From positions 5,001-40,779 of the forward strand of contig JAUCBJ010004637.1 of the NCBI GenBank assembly GCA_032718475.1: DNA of 35,779 nt, given 5' to 3'. This DNA comes from Nemertoderma westbladi (Eukaryota > Xenacoelomorpha > Nemertodermatida > Nemertodermatidae). Below are positions 20,859 through 29,200 of this stretch, in pieces. The notes beneath the pieces were generated by a model that did not search any database, was not told the DNA's origin, and saw only the letters and a list, made by a program, of their open reading frames with translations. Made by a program: the position numbers and the translations under genes. Each line of letters starts with the position of its first letter. Position 1 is the stretch's first letter.

Positions 20859-21710
20859 TCCACAGGGTGGGTGTCGCAGTGGAGTCAGATATGAGGCCCA
20901 TCACCCATATCTACTCTCGCGCACATGACCCACCATTGGCTGTGCAGCTCATCTGCTGGGTCATGCCCTGTACCCCTGCTGCCAGGTGCAGGTCGCAGTG
21001 GAGTGCACTCAGAGTCGACATGAGAACACTCTACTCCTGACCAGCCATTGGTAGATCACCATCTGCCTGCCCAGGCCATATACCCCGCAGCCTAGTATAT
21101 GGGTCCTTAATCCAGGACCAAGGAACGCTCTTCACGATCCTTATCCCAGAACGAAGGGGGTCCTAGTTAAAGGACCAGATTTGCCCTAGTAAGAGGGTCT
21201 AAGCAGCTACAGGTGGCACCTCCTTTATGCTGCATGGATGTGGCTTCGAGGTAGAATAAAACGTCTGTCCTTATCTGATCTGACAGCATCTGATCCTATA
21301 ACCAATCAGGAGAAAGAAATATAATATTTACCTAACTGTCTGTTAGGTAAATTACCAATAGCTGAATAGGGGATCACGTTTCAGGTTGCCCTGTTACGTA
21401 TCAGTATCATCATATGAAGTAGCAGTACAGGCATACCAGTATGCATCTAAATGCACAAAGGCATGTTATTATATAATAATAATGTGATTAGGATGAAGGT
21501 TTGTTACGCTAAAGGCAGAAAGGGAAGGCTGGAAGGGGTATCTCTCTAGGCCTACTGTGTAGACCTAGTGTGTATATGGAGAAACACTTAATATGCCCCA
21601 TATTGCCAGCTGATACAGTGGTGTTTACAGTATACCCAGACGATGAAGGAATATCTGAATATGGGAAGGTGGATGGGAATGTGGGAATTAATAAACACTG
21701 TTGTTACCTT

Positions 21711-21926
21711 CCAATTGAAGGAAAAGAGCAGGTTACAGCGGCTGTAATTTCTAACCAAAACAATAAACGATGTTGTTACCTACCAATTGAGGGAAAGGAG
21801 CAGATTACAGAGACAGGGTTTTCTAACCAAAACAATAAATGATTTTGTTACCTACCAATTGAGGGAAAGGAGAATGTTACCGCGGCTGACTTTTCTAACC
21901 AAAACAATAAACAACCAGCCCACCTT
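21711..21926 (+). repeat. 72-bp tandem repeat, three copies, with CTAACCAAAACAATAAA
   Basis: Units start at 21711, 21783 and 21855 with CCAATTGAGGGAAAGGAG and end with CTAACCAAAACAATAAA and a short GTTACCTAC link. 72 bp is 24 codons, so an open frame (21570-21842) runs through two units (CCYLPIEGKEQ repeated); I do not call it a gene. The 17-mer also occurs outside this array (22146, 25262, 25343, 31442, 31500). Confidence 0.85.
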
Positions 21927-22032
21927 CCCACATTCCCATCCACCCACCCACCCATGTGGCAATAATAGGTTGATAAATAATTAGCATAAACATAATTAGT
22001 TAAGTACTATTATGTACTAACTAGTAAGGTAT

Positions 22033-22066
22033 TCTGGTATTCTTCACATGGGCGAAGAATACCAGA
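22033..22066. repeat. Perfect 13-bp hairpin TCTGGTATTCTTC/GAAGAATACCAGA
   Basis: A 13-bp perfect stem with an 8-base loop ACATGGGC. The left arm plus loop (CTGGTATTCTTCACATGGGC, 20 bases) is repeated exactly at 22300-22319 without the right arm, giving a 20-bp direct repeat 266 bp apart. Confidence 0.8.
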
Positions 22067-22429
22067 CTTTCTGCCGTTATATTATATTTTGCAGTGAAGA
22101 ACACCAGGTTTTCACCAAAAACACAGGTTACAGAAGGGCTGAATATAACCAAAACAATAAACGAATTAGTATATGTCTGTATGTACAGGTTATAAGCCAT
22201 AAATAAGCTCTCTATAATACACTTAATAAAGATAAATTAAAAAAAAATTAAAATCTTCATATATAAAATTCCAATAAAAGTCGACCGAAAAAGTAAATCC
22301 TGGTATTCTTCACATGGGCCGGCACCAAAATTTGACACCAGCCGCAGTTCGTTTCAGTTAGTCTTTTAGTTAGTATCGTTGTTTCAGAGGGGGAGGTGTT
22401 ATATTGACCCCCCCCCCCCCCCCGGGTTT

Positions 22430-22646
22430 AAGGGGAATACCGGGGAAACTTCACATGTTGACATAGGCATAAAGTCCAGTACTCATTTAGCTATCATTTA
22501 AGGATGCAAGGCAGAGATGCCTCGTTAAACCCTTCAAAACATTCGTGCCGAAACGAAAACTACCTTGGCCCCCATGCCGGGATTGAACCCACAACCTCCG
22601 CGAGATGTGAATTCAATATAACCACTACACCAAGGTGGGCTCTGAA
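22430..22646 (-). mobile_element. tRNA-derived SINE
   Basis: The minus strand reads a tRNA-like head with A box TGGTGTAGTGGTTA (about 22622-22635) and B box GGTTCAATCCC (about 22579-22589), at normal tRNA spacing. A body containing CCTTGCATCCTTAA and GATAGCTAAATGAGTACTGGA follows and runs toward a C run at 22408-22423. The head lacks a proper tRNA fold in the anticodon region, so it is not a tRNA gene. The body core is shared with 10280-10330. Confidence 0.8.
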
Positions 22647-22715
22647 CCAAGGTGGAACAAGTGTCAGATACCGTCAGATCAGATCAGATCAGATAAGGAC
22701 AGACGTTTTAGCCAT

Positions 22716-23984
22716 CGTACAAGTTTTCTTGATCAATGACCTATAATACCTGACCTGACCTCTACTCTCCTACAGCAGTATAGGTAATGTAAATAGTTTC
22801 TCCTTTACACATTACTGAAAAGGAGAAGCAACAATTAATAATAAACTTTTTGATTTTAATATTTTCGGAAGAATGGAACGCAAACACTCAATGAACCTCT
22901 CTAAAAAGAACGAAGTATATCAAACCGGTAGCGGTAATATGAAGTACCGGTAACACTGTAGGGCTGTTTAAATAGTTTCAGTTTACAGATATCTGATAGT
23001 CTGCTTACAAGCAAACAGTAAACGCCAAAATTTTAAATTATGCCTTCGGATTAGGTAACAGTACCGTTAGACATTGTACTTAGTTAGGCCTAGACTTAGT
23101 TAGTACCGTATCTGCAGTACGTCTAGAATTTAGTTATTTAGTATTTAGCTAGACTACTCGTACTGGCAGACATGAAATGTAGGTAGGCATATCTTTGAGG
23201 CCTAAGGTCAGTCAGTACAGTACAGTACAGCACAGGCACTGCAGTAGGCAGTACCGGTACCCAGTACCATTGCAGGGCCTTAAATAGTTTCAGTTTCCAG
23301 CTATCTGATAATCTGAGTGACATTCACACCTTAGATAGGTAGGTACCACTGTAAGTAGCATTACCTTATTACAACAACAGAACTTGTACCAACGGTAGGG
23401 ATTGTCGATTACGGTCGCGCAAAAAATTTGCCTTGCATTGCTACAATTTATTTTAATCGCTTAGTGTTGCATTACTTTTACTTTAGGCATAGGCTACTTA
23501 CTCATTAGTCAGTTAGTGTAGACTACGGACTACGGTAACGGTACCGGTAATCTTTCTGGCAGGCTGAGACTACTGGTAGAGTGACTGACAGACAGAAGGT
23601 CGGAAAACATGCTATGTGTGTATGTAGGCCTCCGTCTATGTAGTGGTACTGTATTGTAGCTGACATATAGGAGGCGATATAATAATAGCGTGAAATACAA
23701 ACAGATACCGGTAAGACTACATCAATACATATACATACATATAGCATACGTAGGCTAACCAAAGCATCTTATCAAGTATGCAGATTAGAGGCCTATCGGT
23801 AGCTGCCTGCCTAGCCGTTACTCTAGTCTAATAAACCGTTCTGTCTGAGAGTAGGTCACCAGCTTCATTGCACCCCCCCCCCCCAACCTTTCTACAAATC
23901 AAGAATAAGTAGGCCTACCTTGGTGATTATAATTTTAATAACGCCTTTAAGTAAGCCTTCCTGTATTCTGTAATGTTAGTATTT
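22716..23984. other. No gene seen; short duplications and ACCGGT-rich DNA
   Basis: No coding sequence recognised. A segment of about 48 bp (GTTTAAATAGTTTCAGTTTA.. with ATCTGATA.TCTG) occurs at 22963-23011 and again, diverged, at 23268-23315. TACCGGTA-like palindromes are scattered from 22925 to 23715. A C12 run lies at 23873-23884. Confidence 0.5.
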
Positions 23985-24497
23985 GGTATCCTCTGCAGTT
24001 AGAGCCCAGCAATGCCAGTATGGACTTCCATATAAGAGTACTGGCTACTAATCCTGCCATATAAATAATCGAACGTTGAGGTTCCGTTTTATTCTATGGG
24101 ACTTCCAAATCCTGGACAGACTGTTTAATGCTGCCCATGCCTTCCCCTTACGTATCCGTATCCGAACAATAAATGTTACTATATCGTATTACGTACTTTC
24201 GGAACCATGATCCCAAGTAGCAGAAGTCATCCACATACTCAAGCAAGCCATCCCTGGAGCGATCAGCAAGCCCTTGCTATCAGACATTTCTTGAGGGCTG
24301 TCATGGTTCACTGTCATAGTTTTGGTTTTCTTGGAGTTTACAAAAAGACCAACACTAGAAGCAACATGCTCTAATGAGCAAGGGGTCCTTTTTGGCTCCC
24401 TCTAGTGATTCTGAGTTCTGACAGTACCCTTAAGCCATCAGCAATGTCTTGATCAGTAAGGTACTTTGCTGGATTTCCTCTACTTCTTGTGCCAGTG
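23985..24497 (-). pseudogene. LINE copy C, 3' part, old and diverged
   Basis: The minus strand matches copies A and B from the FADD/thumb region (LTD.D.AD remnants, SVGLFVNSKKTKTMTVN-like, CYLGSWF) toward the 3' part. It carries many substitutions, stops and indels, including an insertion at about 24150-24190. The right side is cut at 24497 by a TIR element and resumes at 26150. It is older than copies A and B. Confidence 0.85.
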
Positions 24498-25261
24498 TAG
24501 TGTTGAGAACTGTAACTGTAATTATACTGTAACTGCAACTGTAACTGAATGGTTTTGATGATTTTTTTGATACTGTAACTATAACTGTAACTGTAATTGC
24601 GAATTTTGAATACTGTAACTGTAACTGAAACTGTAATTACGAATTTTGAATACTGTAACTGAAACTGAAATTAACAAAATCCGATTCAGTTCTCAATCAC
24701 ACAATTAACATGAATGAGCATTTAAAACAGTATTGTAATAAAGTGTAGAGTATAGTTTAATAAATGAATAACAGTGGTTACCATATATGGTTACCATATA
24801 TAATAGGTATCATTTTTAAAACATTGTTATAAAAAAACAATCTCATTTTTCCACTTCTGAACAAAACCATAATATTACACAATATAAAATCAAAGACCCA
24901 TTCAGCCATTGCCCACTTAGCTCAAATGTGATTTATTTGGCGAGTCAAGTAGTGAACGAAGATCTACAGTAGCATAGTCTATGTTTATCTGTCTCAACTA
25001 TTAGACTATTATCAGCCTTATCACCACTTTTGCTTCATATTAAATGTAAATGTTTTAGATCAACAAAGAAAAGTTAGGCCTAATGGTAGAGGGATATTAA
25101 CGGATATATATTTTACATTATTAATTATTAATGTTTTTACCGGTACTATTAATATCACAATCACACTAGAGGCACACTGGAAATTAAATTTTGATCAAGT
25201 TTACCATTATAAATTACAAAATTAAACTTAAAAGTGAAAATAGCAGCTTATCGAGGTGGGT

Positions 25262-25358
25262 CTAACCAAAACAATAAATATATGATTACTAAAACAAATT
25301 ACGAATTAAGGAAAATGAGCAGGATTCAGAAGCATGGCTTTATAACCAAAACAATAAA
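25262..25358 (+). repeat. Two dispersed CTAACCAAAACAATAAA modules
   Basis: The 17-mer at 25262-25278 and a one-base variant at 25343-25358 are separated by a diverged GAATTAAGGAAAATGAGCAGG module like that in the 72-bp array. Confidence 0.7.
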
Positions 25359-25590
25359 TGATAACAGTACTGTACAAGCACTGAAACAAGATGTACAGTA
25401 AACTGTGGGTGCCTTTAGTGTGATCTTGTGACGTGCCACTTTCATTACATACTATCAGTATATTAGTTACAAAATATTACCATAGCGTGGGTCCAACTTT
25501 CCTACCACAACTACCTATTAGCTCTAGAAAGAGGACGTTTCGTAATGAACATTAATATTAGCGTATATTACAGTAATATATTAAAGTGGA

Positions 25591-25835
25591 AGGCGGGGTA
25601 GCTCAGTTGGTTGAGCGCCGGGCCTGCAATCTAATGGTTGTAGGTTCAGCCCCGCCAGGGTCCACTCAGCCTTTCATCCACTGGGGTCGATAAACTGAGT
25701 ACCAGTTAAATAACTGGGAGCAAATCTTGGGATAGGAGTAGCGCCCACCCCTACCCTCGGGTAGCAGCTATCGAAAGAGGAGCCTTCGGGTCGCCTCCGG
25801 CTTCGGCCGACTGTTTGCTTTGCTTTGATATTAAA
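25591..25835 (+). mobile_element. tRNA-derived SINE (Cys-like head, GCA)
   Basis: The head GGCGGGGTAGCTCAGTTGGT contains an A box (TAGCTCAGTTGG) and a later B-box-like GGTTCAGCCCC. The anticodon region reads CTGCAAT, with GCA at the right place for tRNA-Cys, but the anticodon and T stems do not pair, so this is not a working tRNA. A body (GTCGATAAACTGAGTACCAG, then GGTAGC) follows, and a TTTGCTTTGCTTTG tail ends at 25827. Its AACTGAGTACCAG resembles the AAATGAGTACTGGA core of the other SINEs here. Confidence 0.88.
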
Positions 25836-25896
25836 GTGCCTCATTTTTAGTTTCAGATGACTGCTTACTACGTGAGATCATATATATTGAATCTAT

Positions 25897-26125
25897 AACT
25901 GAAACTGTAACTGAAATGCTCAATTTTGTAATACTGAAACTGTAACTGTAACTGAAATGTTACACTTTGTAATACTGAAACTGTAACTGTAACTGAAATG
26001 CAAAACTTTGAATACTGAAACTGTAACTGTAACTGAAATGCAAAACTTTGAATACTGAAACTGTAACTGTAACTGAAATGCAAAACTTTGAATACTGAAA
26101 CTGTAACTGTAACTGAAATTAGTCA
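25897..26125 (+). repeat. 40-bp tandem repeat (ACTGAAACTGTAACTGTAACT)
   Basis: About five units of 40-41 bp, each GAAATGCAAAACTTTGAATA followed by CTGAAACTGTAACTGTAACT. The last three are nearly identical. Related but shorter ACTGTAACTG repeats occur at 24509-24670 in the same orientation, near the opposite end of the TIR element. Minus-strand open frames here (FQLQLQFQYSKFCIS) are repeat artefacts. Confidence 0.9.
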
Positions 26126-26149
26126 AAATTGATTCAGTTCTCAACACTA

Positions 26150-26392
26150 GCCAGTAGGGGGTGTTACTATCACCCCATCTTTATTAAGATGGTCTAAGGA
26201 CATGTGTAGAACATAATCAATCACAATTACTAATAAGACTGGTGCAAGTGTGTCATTCTGAAGGACTCCACATAAAGACTTTGAATGAATCTGTGTCACC
26301 ATCAGCAATAGACACAAATGTGGTGGAACCATCGTACAGTGATCTGATAGCTGCAATACTGTTGTATAGCTTTGCAGTAGGCCTAATCAAGT
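26150..26392 (-). pseudogene. LINE copy C, RT part
   Basis: The minus strand has DTLAPVLLVIVIDYVLHMSL and HLNKDGVIVTPPTG, matching the RT motif B region to just before the FADD box. To the right, copy B bases 18592-18835 are missing: the sequence jumps from GCTGCAAT straight to TTGTATAGCTTTGCAG. Similarity ends at about 26392. Confidence 0.85.
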
Positions 26393-27344
26393 CGGTTCTG
26401 TATATATTTCTGTATTTTGATTAGTTAAAATTAAATCTAAATTTGAGTTACGTTGAGTTGAGCCTGATCTGCATGATATTTCATAATCATAATCTTAATC
26501 AAATCTAAATTATTAGACGAAGGTTTGCATAATATAGGGAAGTCACTGTAATTTATAGTTGTAGTTAATGTACTAGGGGAATTTGGGGCGAGCCACGAAG
26601 TGAGCGAAGCCTTAGCATATGAGTACCATTAACGAGTTGTCTGTCATCGTCGTCTGTCGTAATTTTTTGATCGCTAATAAATCGGTTATTCCTTGATGAA
26701 ATTAAACGAAACTTGGTATGTATGTAGTCCGGCTAAAGTTTAGAAAGAATCTTAAGTTTGGTCAAAAACGAACGAACGCAACGAGTTTACAGTGGATACG
26801 AGTATCCATCTGCCATAAATCAGATGACTTTGCACAGTTATAAAGGCCGTTAGTCTCCGTTTAGGGAAATTATTTTTAAGACAAAACAGGACGAGCGCAA
26901 CGAGGCTAATGAAGGAGAAGAGTATTGTAAAACTAAAAATGTCATACTTAACTTAAATAGCCCTAGTTAGAAGGTTTACAAATGACAGTTAAAGTGTGTA
27001 AGGGCAAACTGAAATGTATCTCTATTTTTACAACTAGTTTATCACAAACTGATAGCATTGCCTTCACTCATATATATTTTAGGAAAGACAGTTTTCGTAT
27101 ATCTAATAGAGATTGGTATAATGTACTTTCTAATTTAGGCTCTCGTGCTGCGCGAAGGCCCCACGAACGTGTACTTATATACTACATATAAAATGTGCAT
27201 TTCATTTTAGATATATACTATGCTCGAAAGACATTATTAAAAATAGGCTATTAGATTTCATATTCAACATCAAATAAACTCTAACACTGTCCTAAGTATA
27301 CACTTTCACATATCATTCTATTTTGGCTCTCATTTGATATCTTC
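26393..27344. other. Upstream of the HORMAD gene; no clear gene
   Basis: AT-rich. 26580-26900 includes related GAACGCAACGAG and GAGCGCAACGAG stretches (26773 and 26893) around sequence that looks like an old dispersed repeat. A 69-codon frame at 26982-27191 has no recognised similarity. No TATA box stands out before the ATG at 27345. Confidence 0.45.
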
Positions 27345-29138
27345 ATGATGTCGATAGCCCAAAGTGTGGCAGAGTCAGAAGGGGTCTGTGGAGGAACGTG
27401 GACTGACATGTTCCCCCCGAAGCAGAACACAAGAAATACATCGACAATGTTTGTCAAGCGGCTTCTTGCTGTTTCATTATCAAACGTTCTTTATCTTAGA
27501 GGGGCCTTTCCCGAGAATGCATTTGGATCTCGCAGTTTGGATCGCCTTCAACTCAAAATAATCAAGACAGATGGAAAATACGAAGCAGCACGACGTGTAA
27601 TTAACTGGATGAAAGGTTGCTTTGATGCTATTGATAAGCAATACCTCCGGGAGGTTGTTCTTGGGATATTCCGTGACCGTAATAATTCCGATCGGCTTAT
27701 CGAGAGCTACATTTTCCGATTCAGCTATGAGGACGGAAAGACTTCCATTGGTCTATATAGTGATTCATCCAAGCTTGCCGAGGAGACTGTTACAGAGAAT
27801 ACAGTTAAAGCTACAAGCAAGATGATCAGGACCTTAATTCTGCTCACTCAGCATCTTGATCCTCTACCAGAAGGAATGTTCCTTACCATGAAGATTTTTT
27901 ATTACGATGACGTCACACCTGCTGATTACGAACCACCTGGTTTCAAGCCGGCTGTCACTGATTCCATCGATTACGAAGGTTCAGTGACTTCAGTGAAAGT
28001 TGGTGACGTCTCCACACCGTATCACACCATAAAAGTTAGAGCTAAGGCCGATTTTACTGCTGAGGATGATGGTGAAGAGGAGGTGGTAGCGCAAGAGGAT
28101 CATGGCAATACATTAGCCGCTGATGAATCTCAATTCCGGGCATCCCTGATGGGATCAGCTGCTGGTACAATGGATGGAAGCGCACACACAACACAAGTTG
28201 AGTACACGAATATTGATGGAATCGTTATGGAAGCCACCAATTCTGAGGTCATTGAAGATTCTACCACTACAAAATTTCGCTGTCCTTGTGGCTTCAATGA
28301 GGATGATGGGATAATGGTGATGTGTAATAACTGCTCTAGTTGGGGCCACGCTCATTGCTATAAGATTCTGCAGGAAGTTGAAGTTCCCAATGTGTTCGTT
28401 TGTTTCTATTGCTATGGTGGATCGCACTGCAGCAACTCGGCGGTCGACCCAACTCTCTACGGGTTGGAGAAAGAGGCGGCGCGCGAACTATGTTTGATGC
28501 GTCGACTTCTAGCCAAGGTGAGCGACCTCTCACTGCAACGTCTCAACTCGCCGACATTGGCTCGGTTGCTCGGTACCGATACCAACACGGCCAATATCAT
28601 TATCAACCGATTAGTCGACGAGGGATATCTTCAGCAGGGTAAGAAGGGTAAGCGAGTAGGTAAGCTCATCAATAGAGAGGTTATCGAAGGCAAAGGAATG
28701 ATTGAGTACTTCGGACTCAAGGACAACAAGGAGAATGTATGTGAGAATAAACGTGGGAATAAAGCGAAACCAATTCAAGGGCAAGCGGGAGAAAACAATG
28801 TCAACGAGCTTGCGAAAGTAGCTTCGCATATAACCTTAGACGAACAAGATAAAGCTAAGAAACATGGTGATGGTAGCGGAAAATATGACGCTGAAGATGG
28901 AAGAAGGATGGGTGGAGGTGGTGATGCTGTGGTAGGAAATTCTAGGAAACGTAGCCGAGGTACTGGTGGAAAGGAAGCAAAGTCTTACAGTGAGAAGGAA
29001 GTCGATGCTAAGGATGTTCAACAACATACGAGAATGTCGCAGGATTCATTGGATGAATTCACCCACAATAGAGTTGCAGCCATCAAACGACACAAAGCCT
29101 CGATCATCAGTCCTGCTTTTTGTCAGTTTATGGAATAA
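27345..29138 (+). CDS. HORMAD/Hop1-like meiotic axis protein with PHD and winged helix, intronless
   Basis: A 597-residue ORF. Residues about 36-235 form a HORMA domain close to HORMAD1 (FVKRLLAVSLSNVLYLRG, INWMKGCFDAIDKQYLR, FLTMKIFYYDDVTPADYEPP, VGDVSTPYH). An acidic linker follows. Residues 313-356 are a canonical C4HC3 PHD finger (CPC, CNNC, WGHAHC, CFYC), and about 366-456 look like a winged helix (SPTLARLLGTDTNTANIIIN, RLVDEGYLQQGKKGK). This is the HORMA plus chromatin-binding-region plan of yeast Hop1 and several invertebrate HORMADs; human HORMAD1 (394 residues) lacks the PHD and winged helix. The basic C-terminus (SQDSL, then IKRHKAS, 565-586) resembles HORMAD1's QES..KRRKFS closure motif. 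The expected role is meiotic chromosome-axis assembly and partner choice, controlled by TRIP13/Pch2. The whole protein is one exon, unusual for animal HORMADs, so it may be a retrogene, though I see no poly(A) remnant. The start is the first of two ATGs; Met2 is equally possible. Confidence 0.93.
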   Translation: MMSIAQSVAESEGVCGGTWTDMFPPKQNTRNTSTMFVKRLLAVSLSNVLYLRGAFPENAFGSRSLDRLQLKIIKTDGKYEAARRVINWMKGCFDAIDKQYLREVVLGIFRDRNNSDRLIESYIFRFSYEDGKTSIGLYSDSSKLAEETVTENTVKATSKMIRTLILLTQHLDPLPEGMFLTMKIFYYDDVTPADYEPPGFKPAVTDSIDYEGSVTSVKVGDVSTPYHTIKVRAKADFTAEDDGEEEVVAQEDHGNTLAADESQFRASLMGSAAGTMDGSAHTTQVEYTNIDGIVMEATNSEVIEDSTTTKFRCPCGFNEDDGIMVMCNNCSSWGHAHCYKILQEVEVPNVFVCFYCYGGSHCSNSAVDPTLYGLEKEAARELCLMRRLLAKVSDLSLQRLNSPTLARLLGTDTNTANIIINRLVDEGYLQQGKKGKRVGKLINREVIEGKGMIEYFGLKDNKENVCENKRGNKAKPIQGQAGENNVNELAKVASHITLDEQDKAKKHGDGSGKYDAEDGRRMGGGGDAVVGNSRKRSRGTGGKEAKSYSEKEVDAKDVQQHTRMSQDSLDEFTHNRVAAIKRHKASIISPAFCQFME

Positions 29139-29194
29139 AACTGATTTCTCATTCTCATCTGTGAACATTAGAGAAGTACAGCAGTATATCATAA

Positions 29195-29200
29195 AATAAA
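29195..29200 (+). promoter_or_regulatory. Candidate poly(A) signal AATAAA
   Basis: AATAAA 57 bases after the HORMAD stop codon, followed by a T-rich stretch (TTTCTTTTAGG). Position and context fit the gene's 3' end. Confidence 0.5.

Larger units (their letters stand above)
17530..21258 (-). mobile_element. LINE copy B: near-complete but broken non-LTR retrotransposon
   Basis: Read on the minus strand: probable 5' region (21258-20870, richer in G+C), an N-terminal frame (20858-20364), APE endonuclease (20404-19354), linker, RT (18971-18219), thumb (18179-17964) and C-terminal region (17922-17584). It ends at a TAGTAGTAGTAG-type tail (about 17540-17555). Frameshifts and deletions occur near 20400, 20150, 19345 (a CTA microsatellite expansion), 19064 (4 bases lost), 18230 and 17965 (22 bases lost between CTCTA repeats). 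It is same-family with copies A and C and looks highly similar to A. It is the best local reference for the element. RTE/BovB-like by overall style; the clade is not certain. Confidence 0.9.
21259..22711. mobile_element. Candidate element bounded by 28-bp inverted repeats
   Basis: The left end (21259-21289) TAAAACGTCTGTCCTTATC... and the right end (about 22674-22711) ...GATAAGGACAGACGTTTTA are reverse complements over about 28 bp; the right end has two extra GATCA units. Between them lie a 72-bp tandem repeat, a 20-bp inverted repeat (21668-21687 / 21924-21943), a hairpin (22033-22066) and a SINE. There is no transposase and no clear target-site duplication. It could be a TIR element, or two insertions of one short repeat in opposite directions. 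Confidence 0.4.
24498..26149. mobile_element. Inverted-repeat DNA element (hAT-like ends) inserted in LINE copy C
   Basis: Perfect 15-bp terminal inverted repeats: TAGTGTTGAGAACTG at 24498-24512 and its complement at 26135-26149. The flanks GCCAGTG (24491-24497) and GCCAGTA (26150-26156) are a near-perfect duplication of LINE sequence present once in copy B. The ends fit the hAT pattern YARNG; the duplication is 6-7 bp rather than a clean 8, so the superfamily is tentative. The interior holds ACTGTAACTG-type tandem repeats at both sides, a SINE and CTAACCAAAACAATAAA modules, and no transposase. An extra internal end (GATTCAGTTCTCAA at about 24684) suggests a composite of two elements. Confidence 0.85.

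Noticed and set aside
21570-21842. 90-codon plus-strand frame with CCYLPIEGKEQ repeats
   Set aside because: Made open by a 72-bp (24-codon) tandem repeat; part of a dispersed repeat family.
25591-25660. A tRNA-Cys gene
   Set aside because: A and B boxes exist but the anticodon and T stems do not pair, and a SINE body with a TTTGC tail follows.
25868-26147. Minus-strand open frames rich in FQLQLQFQYSK
   Set aside because: Translation of the 40-bp tandem repeat.
24498-26149. Assigning the TIR element firmly to the hAT superfamily
   Set aside because: The ends fit YARNG but the duplicated flank is 6-7 bp with a mismatch rather than a clear 8 bp, and no transposase is present.
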